A DNA stretch of 64,000 nt from Crocinitomix algicola (GCF_001661595.2 NZ_LYPF02000017.1:1-64000), one strand, 5' to 3'; positions 26,960 through 35,437 are shown, counted from the first letter of the stretch. The notes: a model not told the origin generated them from the letters alone. Numbers and translations: made by a program.

Positions 26960-27844
26960 ATGAATTTCAAGCTAACAATAGCCGTTTTAATCATAATTTT
27001 TGGCAATCAATTTTCTTTTGGACAAAATTATTCGTTCAAAAAAAAGTTCGGCACACAAAAAAATACAGTCTATTTTTATTGGGGATATAATAGAGGGATC
27101 TATTCGAAAAGCGACGTCCGTTTTTACAGTCCTGAATTCGACTTTACGGCTCACGACCTTAGCGCTTCTGATCGACCAGCACGAAATTTTTCTACTTATG
27201 TTGACCCATCCACACTAACCGTACCGCAATTCAATATTCGTTTAGGTTGGTACTATAAACACAGATGGGATATTTCTATCGGTTATGACCACATGAAATA
27301 CGTTATGGATAAAAATCAAAGTCTTTATTTGGATGGAGATGCCGGAAACACTTCTACGAGTCAACTGAACGGAACATATAAAACCACTGACGGTTTAATT
27401 CCTATTCGTTATGAAGATTTACATTACGAGAATACCAATGGGCTGAACTACGTTTCTGTTCAATTAAACAATACAGTTCCCCTTTATAAAACGAAAAGAA
27501 GAAAGTTCGCCGTTCAAAGAAGAGTAGGTGTTGGTTTAGGACCAGTAATAACTCAAACCGATTTTAATTGGGACGGAGAAGAGTACCATTCGTTATACAA
27601 ACAGTTTTTTTCAGGATATGGTATCTCATTGCACACCGGTTTAAGGTTTGATTTTTTTAATCATTTTTTCTTTCAATCGAATTGGTCTGGAGGTTTTATC
27701 CACTTACCAAAAAACCCAATTGCAACCAGTCAATCTGCCTATGCGCAGCACAAGTTTGTATATGGTCAATGGGAGTTGTTGGGTGGATTTTTATTCTATA
27801 TAAAGACAAAAAATGGCTGTGATTCATGTCCTGATTGGAATTAA
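26960..27844 (+). CDS. Predicted outer-membrane beta-barrel protein
   Basis: A 294-residue protein with a signal peptide (about residues 1-21, ending FSFG-Q). The rest consists of alternating aromatic and polar strands such as TVYFYWGYNRG, FNIRLGWYYKHRWDISIGYDH and LNYVSVQLNN, typical of a small bacteroidotal outer-membrane barrel. The last strand (ELLGGFLFYIKT) ends before a short tail with two Cys (CDSC) and is not a classical C-terminal barrel signature. I do not recognise a named family. It precedes tatD by 62 bases on the same strand, but a separate -7 element for tatD suggests independent expression. Confidence 0.7.
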   Translation: MNFKLTIAVLIIIFGNQFSFGQNYSFKKKFGTQKNTVYFYWGYNRGIYSKSDVRFYSPEFDFTAHDLSASDRPARNFSTYVDPSTLTVPQFNIRLGWYYKHRWDISIGYDHMKYVMDKNQSLYLDGDAGNTSTSQLNGTYKTTDGLIPIRYEDLHYENTNGLNYVSVQLNNTVPLYKTKRRKFAVQRRVGVGLGPVITQTDFNWDGEEYHSLYKQFFSGYGISLHTGLRFDFFNHFFFQSNWSGGFIHLPKNPIATSQSAYAQHKFVYGQWELLGGFLFYIKTKNGCDSCPDWN

Positions 27845-27894
27845 ATTATCCTACAATTTCGACAAGGTTCATCGTTTTTTAACAAGATCTCAAT

Positions 27895-27902
27895 TATCTT
27901 CG
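27895..27902 (+). promoter_or_regulatory. Predicted -7 element giving a near-leaderless tatD transcript
   Basis: TATCTTCG is one mismatch from TAnnTTTG. It ends only four bases before the tatD ATG, so transcription from it would begin at or next to the start codon. Confidence 0.35.
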
Positions 27903-27906
27903 CTGC

Positions 27907-28683
27907 ATGATATTTATAGATACACATACTCATCTTTATTCAGATCAATTTGACGAAGACCGTGATGAAGTTGTCAATCGTGCAATTGAAAGCGGTGTTC
28001 AAAAATTTTTCCTTCCCAATATCGATTCTAACTCCGTTCATGGAATGCATAAGTTGGTCGATGAATATCCTGAGAATTGTTTTCCCATGATGGGCTTACA
28101 CCCCTGTTCTGTGAATGAAAACTGGAAGTCCCAATTAGACGAACTTAAACCATGGTTATCCAAACGAAAATACATTGCCATTGGAGAAATAGGCATCGAT
28201 TTATATTGGGATAAGACGACCTTAAAATATCAAAAAGCCGCTTTTGCAGAGCAAATTAAATGGGCGAAAGAAATGAAACTACCCATTGCCATTCATGTAA
28301 GAGACGCTTTTAACGAAACTTTTGAAGTATTAGACGAATTAAATGATGACAATCTAAACGGTGTATTCCACTGCTTCACAGGAACTCTAGAGCAAGCTAA
28401 AAAAATTATTAATTATGGAGGCTTTAAGCTTGGTGTTGGCGGAGTTTTAACATTTAAGAATAGTGGATTAGATCAAACAATTAAAGAAATTGATTTATCC
28501 CATTTAATACTGGAAACTGACTCCCCCTACTTGGCTCCAACGCCCAAACGCGGGAAAAGAAACGAAAGCGACTACACCACATTGATAGCAAGTAAGTTAG
28601 CAGAAGTTAAATCGTGTAGTATTGAAGATATTGCAGATTCAACCACGAAAAACGCCTTGGAATTGTTTGATACGGTAAAATAA
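27907..28683 (+). CDS. tatD: TatD-family metal-dependent deoxyribonuclease
   Basis: A 258-residue TIM-barrel hydrolase of the TatD family, which are metal-dependent 3'-5' DNases or related nucleases. Metal ligands are visible: H7-x-H9 (DTHTHLYSD), the Glu of IAIGEIGIDLYW, the His of IAIHVRDAF, the His of FHCFTG, and the Asp of LETDSPYLAP. Length is standard. The asparaginase and ExbB/ExbD genes follow on the same strand after a 141-base gap, an order I recall from other Flavobacteriales. The symbol follows the family; the organism may have paralogues. Confidence 0.92.
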   Translation: MIFIDTHTHLYSDQFDEDRDEVVNRAIESGVQKFFLPNIDSNSVHGMHKLVDEYPENCFPMMGLHPCSVNENWKSQLDELKPWLSKRKYIAIGEIGIDLYWDKTTLKYQKAAFAEQIKWAKEMKLPIAIHVRDAFNETFEVLDELNDDNLNGVFHCFTGTLEQAKKIINYGGFKLGVGGVLTFKNSGLDQTIKEIDLSHLILETDSPYLAPTPKRGKRNESDYTTLIASKLAEVKSCSIEDIADSTTKNALELFDTVK

Positions 28684-28824
28684 ATAACTCGACCCGTTGA
28701 CTCAATTTCCGAGCGACTATTAAAGTATAAATTGTTTATTTGTCAATAGCAACAGGCGAATGTGAGTTTCGAATTTTTTCGGCTTGCAAACGGTTCATCT
28801 GACAGATAAAAAAATTAAAGATAG

Positions 28825-29868
28825 ATGAACAACCCTAAGGTTCTAATTATATACACTGGAGGCACAATTGGAATGATAAATGATTCCGAAACCGGCGCTC
28901 TAAAACCGTTTGATTTTGAGCATTTATATCAAAGCGTACCAGAATTAAAACAGTTTGACTATCAATTAGAAGCGTATTCAATGGGAGATCCGATTGATTC
29001 ATCGGATATGAACCCAACGAATTGGGCAGAAATTGCTAAAACGGTCTTTGATAATTATGTTAACTACGACGGATTTGTAATTTTACACGGTTCGGACACT
29101 ATGGCTTATACAGCATCTGCACTTAGTTTTATGCTACAAGGCCTTAAGAAACCAGTTATATTAACGGGTTCGCAACTTCCAATTGGACAAATACGAACTG
29201 ATGGCAAAGAAAATATTATCACCGCCATCGAAATAGCTGGACTTAAAGATTATAGAGGAGAAGCAATAGTACAAGAAGTTGCACTATATTTCGAATATTC
29301 TTTATACCGAGGAAATAGAGCTCAAAAAATAAGTGCCGAAAATTTTGAAGCATTTAGCAGCTCAAATTACCCCAACCTGGCAGAAGCGGGAGTACATATT
29401 GATTTTAATGAAAATGCCTTATTCCGAACCCAGAAAAATGACTTGGAAATCAACACTAACTTTTTAACAGATATTGGATTGATTAAACTGTTTCCAGGAA
29501 TGCCAATCAACACCATAAGCAGTTTCTTTAACCCTTCTGAAACAAAAGGAATTGTAATAGAAACTTTTGGTGCAGGAAATTCTTTTTCTAATGTTAAATT
29601 CGAGAATCTCATACGAAACTACATTGAAAATGGGGGGATTGTTTTAAACATTACGCAATGTGTTACCGGCGAAGTTGCTCATGGAAAATATCAAACCAGT
29701 GAACAATTTGCAAAAATGGGAGTAATAAGTGGAGGAGATATGACAACTGAAGCCGCTATCACTAAAATGATGTATGTTTTAGGTTCAAACTTATCTTTGG
29801 AGGAAAAAAAGAATAAACTCATGACCAATATCTGTGGTGAACGTTCTCCGGCCCGAATTCGAAGTTAA
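28825..29868 (+). CDS. ansA: L-asparaginase type I
   Basis: A 347-residue cytosolic asparaginase hydrolysing asparagine to aspartate and ammonia. The first catalytic Thr is in IIYTGGTIGMI (T14). The second catalytic block is VILHGSDTMAYTASAL, and the LTGSQLPIG segment follows. No signal peptide is present, consistent with a type I (cytoplasmic, low-affinity) enzyme. Length is normal. A glutaminase side activity is possible but cannot be judged. It is separated from exbB by 254 bases, so probably separately transcribed. Confidence 0.95.
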   Translation: MNNPKVLIIYTGGTIGMINDSETGALKPFDFEHLYQSVPELKQFDYQLEAYSMGDPIDSSDMNPTNWAEIAKTVFDNYVNYDGFVILHGSDTMAYTASALSFMLQGLKKPVILTGSQLPIGQIRTDGKENIITAIEIAGLKDYRGEAIVQEVALYFEYSLYRGNRAQKISAENFEAFSSSNYPNLAEAGVHIDFNENALFRTQKNDLEINTNFLTDIGLIKLFPGMPINTISSFFNPSETKGIVIETFGAGNSFSNVKFENLIRNYIENGGIVLNITQCVTGEVAHGKYQTSEQFAKMGVISGGDMTTEAAITKMMYVLGSNLSLEEKKNKLMTNICGERSPARIRS

Positions 29869-30122
29869 CAAAATGTTAAGTTTAGTGGTGGAATTAATCC
29901 AAAGCTAAGCAACGATATTCTTCATTGCAACTTACAATGAATTTGAGCAATAGGACAATACAATGTGCTGGTCACAAATCATTGCGCGAAGAATACCGTG
30001 AAAAGGCTAAAAAAATATGGCTAGATTAAATTAAATTATAAATTTTTGTACTTTAGCACCTTGCTTTTGAAAACTAAAAAAAGAAGCAGAACTTTTAAAT
30101 AATTTTTATTAAACAAAAAACA
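29869..30122. promoter_or_regulatory. Intergenic region upstream of the ExbB/ExbD operon
   Basis: A gap of 254 bases. TACTTTAG at 30049-30056 is a one-mismatch -7 element and the best promoter candidate for the ExbB operon, with a leader of about 65 bases. A short frame at 29947-30024 (26 codons, no proper start) may be a decayed gene end. No RNA gene was recognised. Confidence 0.35.
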
Positions 30123-30956
30123 ATGAAAAAAGTATTAGCATTAGTCGCTTTTGCAGGTTTTTTAACCTTTGGAATGTCTAATTCAGTTTTAGCTCAAGAT
30201 GAAGTTACAGATTCAGCTGCAACTGAAACAACAGCAATGGAAACTGAGCAAGTTGAAGAAGCTGAAGGTGACGCATCTGAGCAACTTGCAAACGCAGGAG
30301 AAGAAGAAGAAGTTGGAACGTACTCACTTACAACTGAATTGAAAACAAGATTCATTGAAGGTGGTGCAGGTTTCATGGGAATTGTATTGTTATGTTTGAT
30401 TCTAGGTTTAGCCTTAATCATCGAGCGTATCGTGTACCTTAACTTAGCTACGACAAATACAAAATCTTTACTTGAAAAAATTGAAAACGCATTAGCATCA
30501 GGTGGTGTTGAAGCTGCAAAAGAAGTTTGTAGAAATACAAGAGGTCCAGTTGCATCAATTTTCTACCAAGGATTAGATCGTTCAGATGAAGGAATTGAAA
30601 TGGTTGAAAAATCAGTTGTTGCTTACGGTGGCGTTCAAATGGGACTAATGGAAAAAGGAATGTCTTGGATTGGATTATTTATTGCTTTGGCTCCGATGTT
30701 AGGATTCATGGGAACAGTAATCGGTATGATTCAAGCATTCGATGATATCGCAAATGCAGGTACAATTTCAGCAACGGTTGTTGCATCAGGTATTAAAGTT
30801 GCCTTATTGACAACTGTATTTGGATTGATTGTAGCAATTATCTTACAAATCTTTTACAACTATTTATTGGCGAAAATCGATAGCCTTGTAAATGACATGG
30901 AAGATGCTTCAATTTCAATGATTGATATTTTGATTAAGCACAAAGTAGCAGCGTAG
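30123..30956 (+). CDS. exbB: MotA/TolQ/ExbB proton channel family protein
   Basis: A 277-residue inner-membrane proton-channel subunit that powers TonB-dependent uptake (or Tol/gliding-type functions) together with the ExbD proteins downstream. It has an N-terminal signal-like segment (MKKVLALVAFAGFLTFGMS), an acidic linker of about 40 residues rich in Glu and Ala, then three membrane segments. These include the conserved GLFIALAPMLGFMGTVIGMI segment and AGTISATVVASGIKVALLTT. Such acidic extensions are common in Bacteroidota ExbB. The order ExbB, membrane protein, ExbD, ExbD with small spacings marks one operon ending in a strong terminator. Confidence 0.93.
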   Translation: MKKVLALVAFAGFLTFGMSNSVLAQDEVTDSAATETTAMETEQVEEAEGDASEQLANAGEEEEVGTYSLTTELKTRFIEGGAGFMGIVLLCLILGLALIIERIVYLNLATTNTKSLLEKIENALASGGVEAAKEVCRNTRGPVASIFYQGLDRSDEGIEMVEKSVVAYGGVQMGLMEKGMSWIGLFIALAPMLGFMGTVIGMIQAFDDIANAGTISATVVASGIKVALLTTVFGLIVAIILQIFYNYLLAKIDSLVNDMEDASISMIDILIKHKVAA

Positions 30957-31008
30957 TTAAAACCTACGATAAGACTTATTTTGTAACAATCAAAAAAATT
31001 AAAGAACT

Positions 31009-31482
31009 ATGAATAATAAAGTAACATCACTTATTACTGGCGCAGTTGTCGTAATTCTAGCCGTAGTTGGTATCTTCTTAATTGTTTCGGCAATGGGGTA
31101 CACGCACGAAATTGATGAAGTGACTGGTCAAGTTTTATCCGATCCTTCAGCAGTTTCAAATTCAGTGAGTTTTTCATTGTTTATTCTAGTCTTAGCTCTT
31201 GCAGCAATTGCAATCTTTACAATTATAGCCATCGCTATTAATCCTAAGAAATTTATTCCAACAGCCATTGGAATAATCGTATTTGGAGTTTTAGTTTTAG
31301 TTGGTTATTCAATGGTAAATATTGAAACAACAGGTCACATTGTGACATTAGAAGACGCTACAGAACAGAATTTACTTTGGGGTGGTATTGGAATTAAAAC
31401 AACTTATGTATTGGTAACCGTTGCCATCGCCTTAATCATTGTGCAAAGTGTTCGAAACTTAATCGGATACTTCACTAAATAA
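31009..31482 (+). CDS. Small membrane protein of the ExbB/ExbD operon, function unknown
   Basis: A 157-residue protein with four predicted membrane segments (about residues 8-27, 50-75, 85-105 and 128-150) and short loops. I recognise no named domain. It sits 52 bases after exbB and 9 bases before the first exbD. A similar unassigned membrane gene occupies this place in other Flavobacteriales as far as I recall. Position suggests an accessory subunit of the proton channel complex or a linked membrane protein. Confidence 0.75.
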   Translation: MNNKVTSLITGAVVVILAVVGIFLIVSAMGYTHEIDEVTGQVLSDPSAVSNSVSFSLFILVLALAAIAIFTIIAIAINPKKFIPTAIGIIVFGVLVLVGYSMVNIETTGHIVTLEDATEQNLLWGGIGIKTTYVLVTVAIALIIVQSVRNLIGYFTK

Positions 31483-31491
31483 AATTTAACT

Positions 31492-32208
31492 ATGGCAAAA
31501 AGAGAAGTAGGAGAAATTAATGCAGGATCAATGGCGGATATCGCCTTCTTGCTCCTCATTTTCTTCTTGGTAACCACAACTATGGAGGTTGATGCGGGTA
31601 TTGGTCGCCAATTGCCGCTGAAAATTGATTATGTTGGACCGCCTCCTCCACCAATTAATAAAAGAAATGTATTGGAAATTTTAGCCAATTCAAAAGATGA
31701 ACTTTTAGTGGAAGGGAAACCAACGCAAGTTGATGAATTGTATGATATTGTCATGGACTTCTATACGGTGAATAAAAATCGTCCAGACGTTGATAAAAAC
31801 ATGCCGAACTATCAACAGGTAACCATCCCTAAATGTGAAACTGAAATCGCTGCTTTGCAAAAATTAGTTGAACAGTATCCGGACAACAAACAATATGCAA
31901 GTGAATTAGAAAAATGGAAAGAAAAGTTAAAGCTATGCCAAAGCTTTCCAACTAATTCATATAGCGAAATTCATAAATCAGCCGTTATTCAGCTTAAAAA
32001 TCAAGCCGGTACGACCTACGGTTTATACATGGAAGTACAGAACATTTTGAAACAAGTTGTAAACGAATTACGAGTTGAAGCTTGTGAACAAATGGATTAT
32101 CCTGATTACTTTGAATTAAGAGAAGACCGCGAAGAGGATCAATTGTATATTTCTAATTTGAGAATCTTGGTTCCAGAACGTATTATTGAATCTAAAATTG
32201 ATCGTTAA
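31492..32208 (+). CDS. exbD: ExbD/TolR family protein (first copy, long form)
   Basis: A 238-residue ExbD/TolR protein, the periplasm-facing partner of the ExbB channel. The single membrane helix carries the protonatable Asp (SMADIAFLLLIFFLVTTT, D16). The periplasmic domain follows (RNVLEILANSKDELLV) but is interrupted by a helical, charged insert at about residues 85-155 (QKLVEQYPDNKQYASELEKW) before the last conserved strands. The insert makes it much longer than the ~140-residue proteobacterial ExbD and may mediate a Bacteroidota-specific contact. It lies 9 bases after the preceding gene and 2 bases before the second exbD copy. Confidence 0.92.
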   Translation: MAKREVGEINAGSMADIAFLLLIFFLVTTTMEVDAGIGRQLPLKIDYVGPPPPPINKRNVLEILANSKDELLVEGKPTQVDELYDIVMDFYTVNKNRPDVDKNMPNYQQVTIPKCETEIAALQKLVEQYPDNKQYASELEKWKEKLKLCQSFPTNSYSEIHKSAVIQLKNQAGTTYGLYMEVQNILKQVVNELRVEACEQMDYPDYFELREDREEDQLYISNLRILVPERIIESKIDR

Positions 32209-32210
32209 TT

Positions 32211-32663
32211 ATGTCTAAGTTTAAAAAAGGAGGAAAAAAATCAATACCAGGGGTAAATACATCTGCCTTGCCAGATATTATCTTCATGCTCCTATTCTTT
32301 TTCATGGTTGCTACGACAATGAAAGAGGTTGATTTAAAAGTTGATATCACTAAACCAGTGGCAGATCAAGCTTTGCCAATTGAGAATAAAGATCAAGTAG
32401 ACTTTATTTATATTGGTTATCCAATTGATGCTGAAGAAGGTACAGAACCACGTATTCAGCTTGATGACCGCTTGGCAACAGACGCTACTCAAGTTGGAGA
32501 CTGGAAAGAATCAAAAGGACGTGAAGGCGTAAGTCCCTTAGACATCGTTACTTCACTAAAAGTTGATAAAGAAGTTGGTATGCGAATTGTTTCTGATGTA
32601 AAAGAAGAACTAAGAGATATTGATGCTTTAAAAATCAATTACTCTGCAGACCAAACTAAATAA
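32211..32663 (+). CDS. exbD: ExbD/TolR family protein (second copy, short form)
   Basis: A 150-residue ExbD/TolR homologue. A basic N-terminus (KFKKGGKK) precedes the membrane helix with the key Asp (LPDIIFMLLFFFMVATTM, D22). The periplasmic domain is short and contains FIYIGYP and PLDIVTSLKVDKEVGMRIV. With the long copy it forms the paired ExbD arrangement typical of Bacteroidota, where heteromeric ExbD may link one channel to different TonB proteins. Its start is 2 bases after the first copy, and a strong terminator follows 17 bases after its stop. Confidence 0.92.
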   Translation: MSKFKKGGKKSIPGVNTSALPDIIFMLLFFFMVATTMKEVDLKVDITKPVADQALPIENKDQVDFIYIGYPIDAEEGTEPRIQLDDRLATDATQVGDWKESKGREGVSPLDIVTSLKVDKEVGMRIVSDVKEELRDIDALKINYSADQTK

Positions 32664-32680
32664 ATTTATTTAAAAGTTTT

Positions 32681-32714
32681 AAACCCATCGGTCGTTCGAC
32701 TGATGGGTTTTTTT
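32681..32714 (+). terminator. Rho-independent terminator of the ExbB/ExbD operon
   Basis: AAACCCATC pairs with GATGGGTTT, with an inner GTCG/CGAC pair and two-base loop, followed by a T run. The ATG at 32703 lies inside it, so the next gene probably starts at the GTG at 32721. Confidence 0.88.
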
Positions 32715-32720
32715 ATACCT

Positions 32721-33191
32721 GTGAAATTTCATTTATTCATTATTAGTGCAGTATTTATTTTTGGATGCCAACCCAAATCTACTGAGGATGAAGAAAAAAC
32801 ACCTCCGTTTAATTCGTTCAAAAATTACCCGAAAAACTATTTTTTGGATTTAAACTTTAATAAAACGAACAAGGATTATGTAGCATTATGCAATAAATTG
32901 CCAAGCACACTTCTTCATTTCGATTATAACTATCATTATTTCTTAACGGATGATTCAACTGAAATTATATTTCCAAACGAAGCCCAACCTAACTGGTGTA
33001 AAATTTATCTTAAATCAAAAAAATATTTAAATAACCCTAGTAGACTTAAAGACTATCTTAAGAAATCTGCTGATATTATTCAAGAGCACCCCATCTTACC
33101 GATTTACATTTATAAAAAAGATTCAATAGCCTACAAACTATCATTTTTTGAACAAGAAACTTATCTTCGTTTAAAATTTACTAAACTTTAA
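32721..33191 (+). CDS. Hypothetical lipoprotein
   Basis: A 156-residue predicted lipoprotein of unknown function. The signal peptide ends in IFIISAVF-type hydrophobics and the lipobox IFGC (C16), followed by a charged Gln/Lys/Glu linker. The mature part has Tyr- and Lys-rich strands (YNYHYFLTDDSTEIIF, YIYKKDSIAYKLSFF). The in-frame ATG at 32703 falls within the terminator hairpin of the preceding operon. The GTG at 32721 gives an ideal lipoprotein signal and is therefore preferred. It ends 2 bases before the gamma-carbonic-anhydrase-like gene, so the two are probably co-transcribed. A faint resemblance of the C-terminal half to GldD was noticed but is too weak to name it. Confidence 0.65.
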   Translation: MKFHLFIISAVFIFGCQPKSTEDEEKTPPFNSFKNYPKNYFLDLNFNKTNKDYVALCNKLPSTLLHFDYNYHYFLTDDSTEIIFPNEAQPNWCKIYLKSKKYLNNPSRLKDYLKKSADIIQEHPILPIYIYKKDSIAYKLSFFEQETYLRLKFTKL

Positions 33192-33193
33192 AA

Positions 33194-33712
33194 ATGGCCT
33201 TGATTAAATCTTGTCGTGGAAATACTCCACGAATTCCTAGCTCCTGTTGGTTAGCAGAAAATGCAACTCTTATTGGCTCAATTTCAATGGGGGAAAATTG
33301 CTCTGTATGGTTTAACGCCGTTGTTCGCGGAGATGTTAACGACATCATATTGGGTGATAATGTGAACATTCAAGATGGAGCTGTCATCCATTGTACCTAT
33401 GAAAAAACCAAAACGGTTCTTGGTAACAACGTTTCTGTTGGTCATAATGCCTTAGTTCATGGATGCACAGTAGAGGACAATGTCCTCATTGGCATGGGTT
33501 CTATTGTCATGGACAATTGCCATATTGAATCGAACTCTATTGTTGCCGCTGGAGCTGTGCTTTTGGAAGGAACTAGAGTAGGAAAAGGAAGCGTATGGGC
33601 AGGAGTACCTGCTAAAAAAGTGAAAGATATATCTCCCGAACTTTTTAAAGGTGAAGTTCAAAGAATTGCGAAAAACTATCGCATGTATGCTAGTTGGTTT
33701 GAAGATAAATAA
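33194..33712 (+). CDS. Gamma-class carbonic anhydrase family protein (left-handed beta-helix)
   Basis: A 172-residue trimeric hexapeptide-repeat protein of the YrdA/PaaY/gamma-CA group. Imperfect hexapeptides run through the N-terminal 130 residues (e.g. NVNIQDGAVIHC, GMGSIVMDNCHIES). The three metal-binding histidines of gamma carbonic anhydrases are present in GAVIHCT and VSVGHNALVHG. A C-terminal helix (PELFKGEVQRIAKNYRMYASW) packs along the helix as in the family. Many members have no detectable anhydrase activity, so the reaction is uncertain. The gene lies two bases downstream of the lipoprotein gene. Confidence 0.93.
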   Translation: MALIKSCRGNTPRIPSSCWLAENATLIGSISMGENCSVWFNAVVRGDVNDIILGDNVNIQDGAVIHCTYEKTKTVLGNNVSVGHNALVHGCTVEDNVLIGMGSIVMDNCHIESNSIVAAGAVLLEGTRVGKGSVWAGVPAKKVKDISPELFKGEVQRIAKNYRMYASWFEDK

Positions 33713-33795
33713 TCAAAAAAAGAACGACATCATACAATAAATAGACTATTGATTCTGATTTATTAATACCTTTAAGGTGTACAAGGATTTTCACT

Positions 33796-34602
33796 ATGAA
33801 TATATTATTAACTACTGACTTTTCATACGGATCATTAAAAGCTGCCCGATATATTATTAACTTGTTTGGAACAGAAACAGTAGAATACACTCTTATAAAT
33901 TCGGCTAATGTAAAATTCGCTGGTGCCACTTTTTATCAAGATTTTTTAGATGAAATTGACGCACACCATGAAAAAGAACTCATAAAAGTAGCACAAGAAC
34001 TTCAGGCAGAATTCCCTTTAGTGAAAATCAAAACAAGTGCAGAAGAAGGAACGCTATTAGCAACCTTGGAGAAATATAAGGTGAATGAAAAAATGGATCT
34101 TATTGGACTTGGTGCTAACGGTTCCTCAAATCTCTATGAAAAACTCATTGGTAGCACTGCTTTAGATCTTATAGATTACGCTGAGATACCTGTATGCGTT
34201 GTTCCTGTCGTTGCCAAGATTGTAAATCCTAAACGCATTATGATTGCTATATCCAATCCTGAGCAAGGCCTAAAAGGGTTTGAAACACTAATTAAGGAAA
34301 TGAAAGAGCAACCAAGCGAAATTCACCTCTATCATATTTCAACAAACGGGGAACAGTCTTTAGATCCCATTAAACAAAATCTCCAAACTTTATTTAACGC
34401 AACCATAGTTTTAACTCATCAAGCTGAAGATTCTGGTGCGGCTATTGAAAATCAAATATTAGAATTTGCAACTGCAAAAGGAGTGGATTTATTTGTGACG
34501 AGCCCTAAAAATCATAACCTCATCCAACGAATTTTTAAGCATAGCGTAACAAGACAATTGGTTGAACGAACTCATTTACCTATGATTGCTCTCAAAGACT
34601 GA
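33796..34602 (+). CDS. Tandem universal stress protein (UspA domains)
   Basis: A 268-residue cytosolic protein made of two Usp domains. The first (about 1-140) starts MNILLTTDFSYGSLKAARYI and has the ATP-binding G-x2-G-x9-G-S/T pattern in GANGSSNLYEKLIGSTALDLI, ending with PVCVVP. The second (about 148-268, starting RIMIAIS) retains the fold but its motif (SPKNHNLIQRIFKHSVTRQL) is degenerate, so only the first probably binds nucleotide. Tandem Usp proteins are commonly induced by starvation, low oxygen or redox stress. The gene lies near the Crp/Fnr cassette, but no operator of that type was found in front of it. Confidence 0.9.
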   Translation: MNILLTTDFSYGSLKAARYIINLFGTETVEYTLINSANVKFAGATFYQDFLDEIDAHHEKELIKVAQELQAEFPLVKIKTSAEEGTLLATLEKYKVNEKMDLIGLGANGSSNLYEKLIGSTALDLIDYAEIPVCVVPVVAKIVNPKRIMIAISNPEQGLKGFETLIKEMKEQPSEIHLYHISTNGEQSLDPIKQNLQTLFNATIVLTHQAEDSGAAIENQILEFATAKGVDLFVTSPKNHNLIQRIFKHSVTRQLVERTHLPMIALKD

Positions 34603-34658
34603 GCTCAATAATATTATTCAGCCTTCCATAAGCTTCTACAAACCTCGTTTATCAAAAA

Positions 34659-34666
34659 TACTTTTG
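34659..34666 (+). promoter_or_regulatory. Predicted -7 promoter element of the DoxX-like gene
   Basis: TACTTTTG matches TAnnTTTG and lies 62 bases before the ATG at 34728, downstream of the universal stress protein gene. Confidence 0.4.
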
Positions 34667-34727
34667 TATAATTGGCTAGTTTCCACACTTATTCTTAACT
34701 TGTATACCATAAGCAACAAGTTTTAAT

Positions 34728-35159
34728 ATGGAAGAGTTAAATGTTTTTCTAGATACCAATAAATTCATATTCTTATATACTGTAATTCGTTTAATTTTAG
34801 GAATCTTGTTGTTCTTTCAAGCCTATGATAAAATTTTTAAGATTAAACTAAATCATGTTATAAGTGAAATTACCCATGGAGATAAATCCAGTCATGTCCA
34901 CCCTACAATAACTAAGCTATCTGTTTATACCTCGTCCTACATAGAATTAATCGGGGGAATAGGTTTAATATTAGGAATATTTACAACACCCTTACTTTAT
35001 CTTATTGGTTTACATTTAATGGTAGTTTGTTTCGCATTTTCCTTTTTAGATCCAGTATGGGATACCAAATTGGTTTTTTCACGATTAATCTTGCTCGCCT
35101 ATCTCATTTTAAACCCAATACATTTTAATATCGTATCATTGGATTACCTAATTTTTTAA
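34728..35159 (+). CDS. DoxX-like four-helix membrane protein
   Basis: A 143-residue protein with four membrane segments (about 14-32, 62-82, 86-108, 117-136). The first (VIRLILGILLFFQAYDKIFK) and the Gly-rich second (IELIGGIGLILGIFTTPL) are laid out as in DoxX/SURF4-like proteins. This family is linked to respiratory quinone or thiosulfate metabolism in some organisms, but most members are uncharacterised. It is convergent with the sulfane-sulfur cassette and overlaps the 3' end of the HMA gene by 4 bases. The DoxX assignment rests on topology and is moderate. Confidence 0.65.
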   Translation: MEELNVFLDTNKFIFLYTVIRLILGILLFFQAYDKIFKIKLNHVISEITHGDKSSHVHPTITKLSVYTSSYIELIGGIGLILGIFTTPLLYLIGLHLMVVCFAFSFLDPVWDTKLVFSRLILLAYLILNPIHFNIVSLDYLIF

Positions 35160-35428
35160 CTGGAAATTTTTCCAATAGCACAACTCACAAAAGATTTTGC
35201 CTTCTTCCCAAAAGTGTTTTCTTCATTTATAGCTGGATATCCCAAATTTGATAACAGCCCAAGAAGGTCATTTTCTTTGTCCGAATTATCCATAGTAACC
35301 TGAACGGTGGACAAATCTTTGTCCACCGATACTGCTTTTACATACTGTAAATCTTGTAATCTTTGCTCTATCGTATGAGCGCAACCTCCGCATTTGAGGT
35401 TTTGTACTTGAATGGTTGTTTTAAACAT
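35156..35428 (-). CDS. Heavy-metal-associated (HMA) domain protein
   Basis: A 90-residue protein with a single HMA fold: the metal-binding Cys pair is C13-x-x-C16 in LKCGGCAHTI, followed by the typical V-x-x-V-S-V-D and V-x-V-T strands. A tail of about 20 residues holds one further Cys (C83). HMA proteins carry Cu(I) or similar soft metals; in this sulfur-related cassette the Cys pair could also handle sulfane sulfur or metal freed by persulfides, which is inference. It is the last gene of the cassette, 9 bases after the rhodanese gene, and its 3' end overlaps the convergent DoxX-like gene. Confidence 0.88.
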   Translation of the reverse strand: MFKTTIQVQNLKCGGCAHTIEQRLQDLQYVKAVSVDKDLSTVQVTMDNSDKENDLLGLLSNLGYPAINEENTFGKKAKSFVSCAIGKISS

Positions 35429-35437
35429 CGTTTTAGA

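Noticed and set aside
29947-30024. Short frame of 26 codons (ending NTVKRLKKYG) between ansA and exbB, possibly a gene remnant
   Set aside because: It has no start codon of its own, and 26 codons are too few to separate a decayed gene from chance.
32721-33191. Possible gliding motility lipoprotein GldD
   Set aside because: Only a vague resemblance in the C-terminal half; no diagnostic motif and no gld neighbours.
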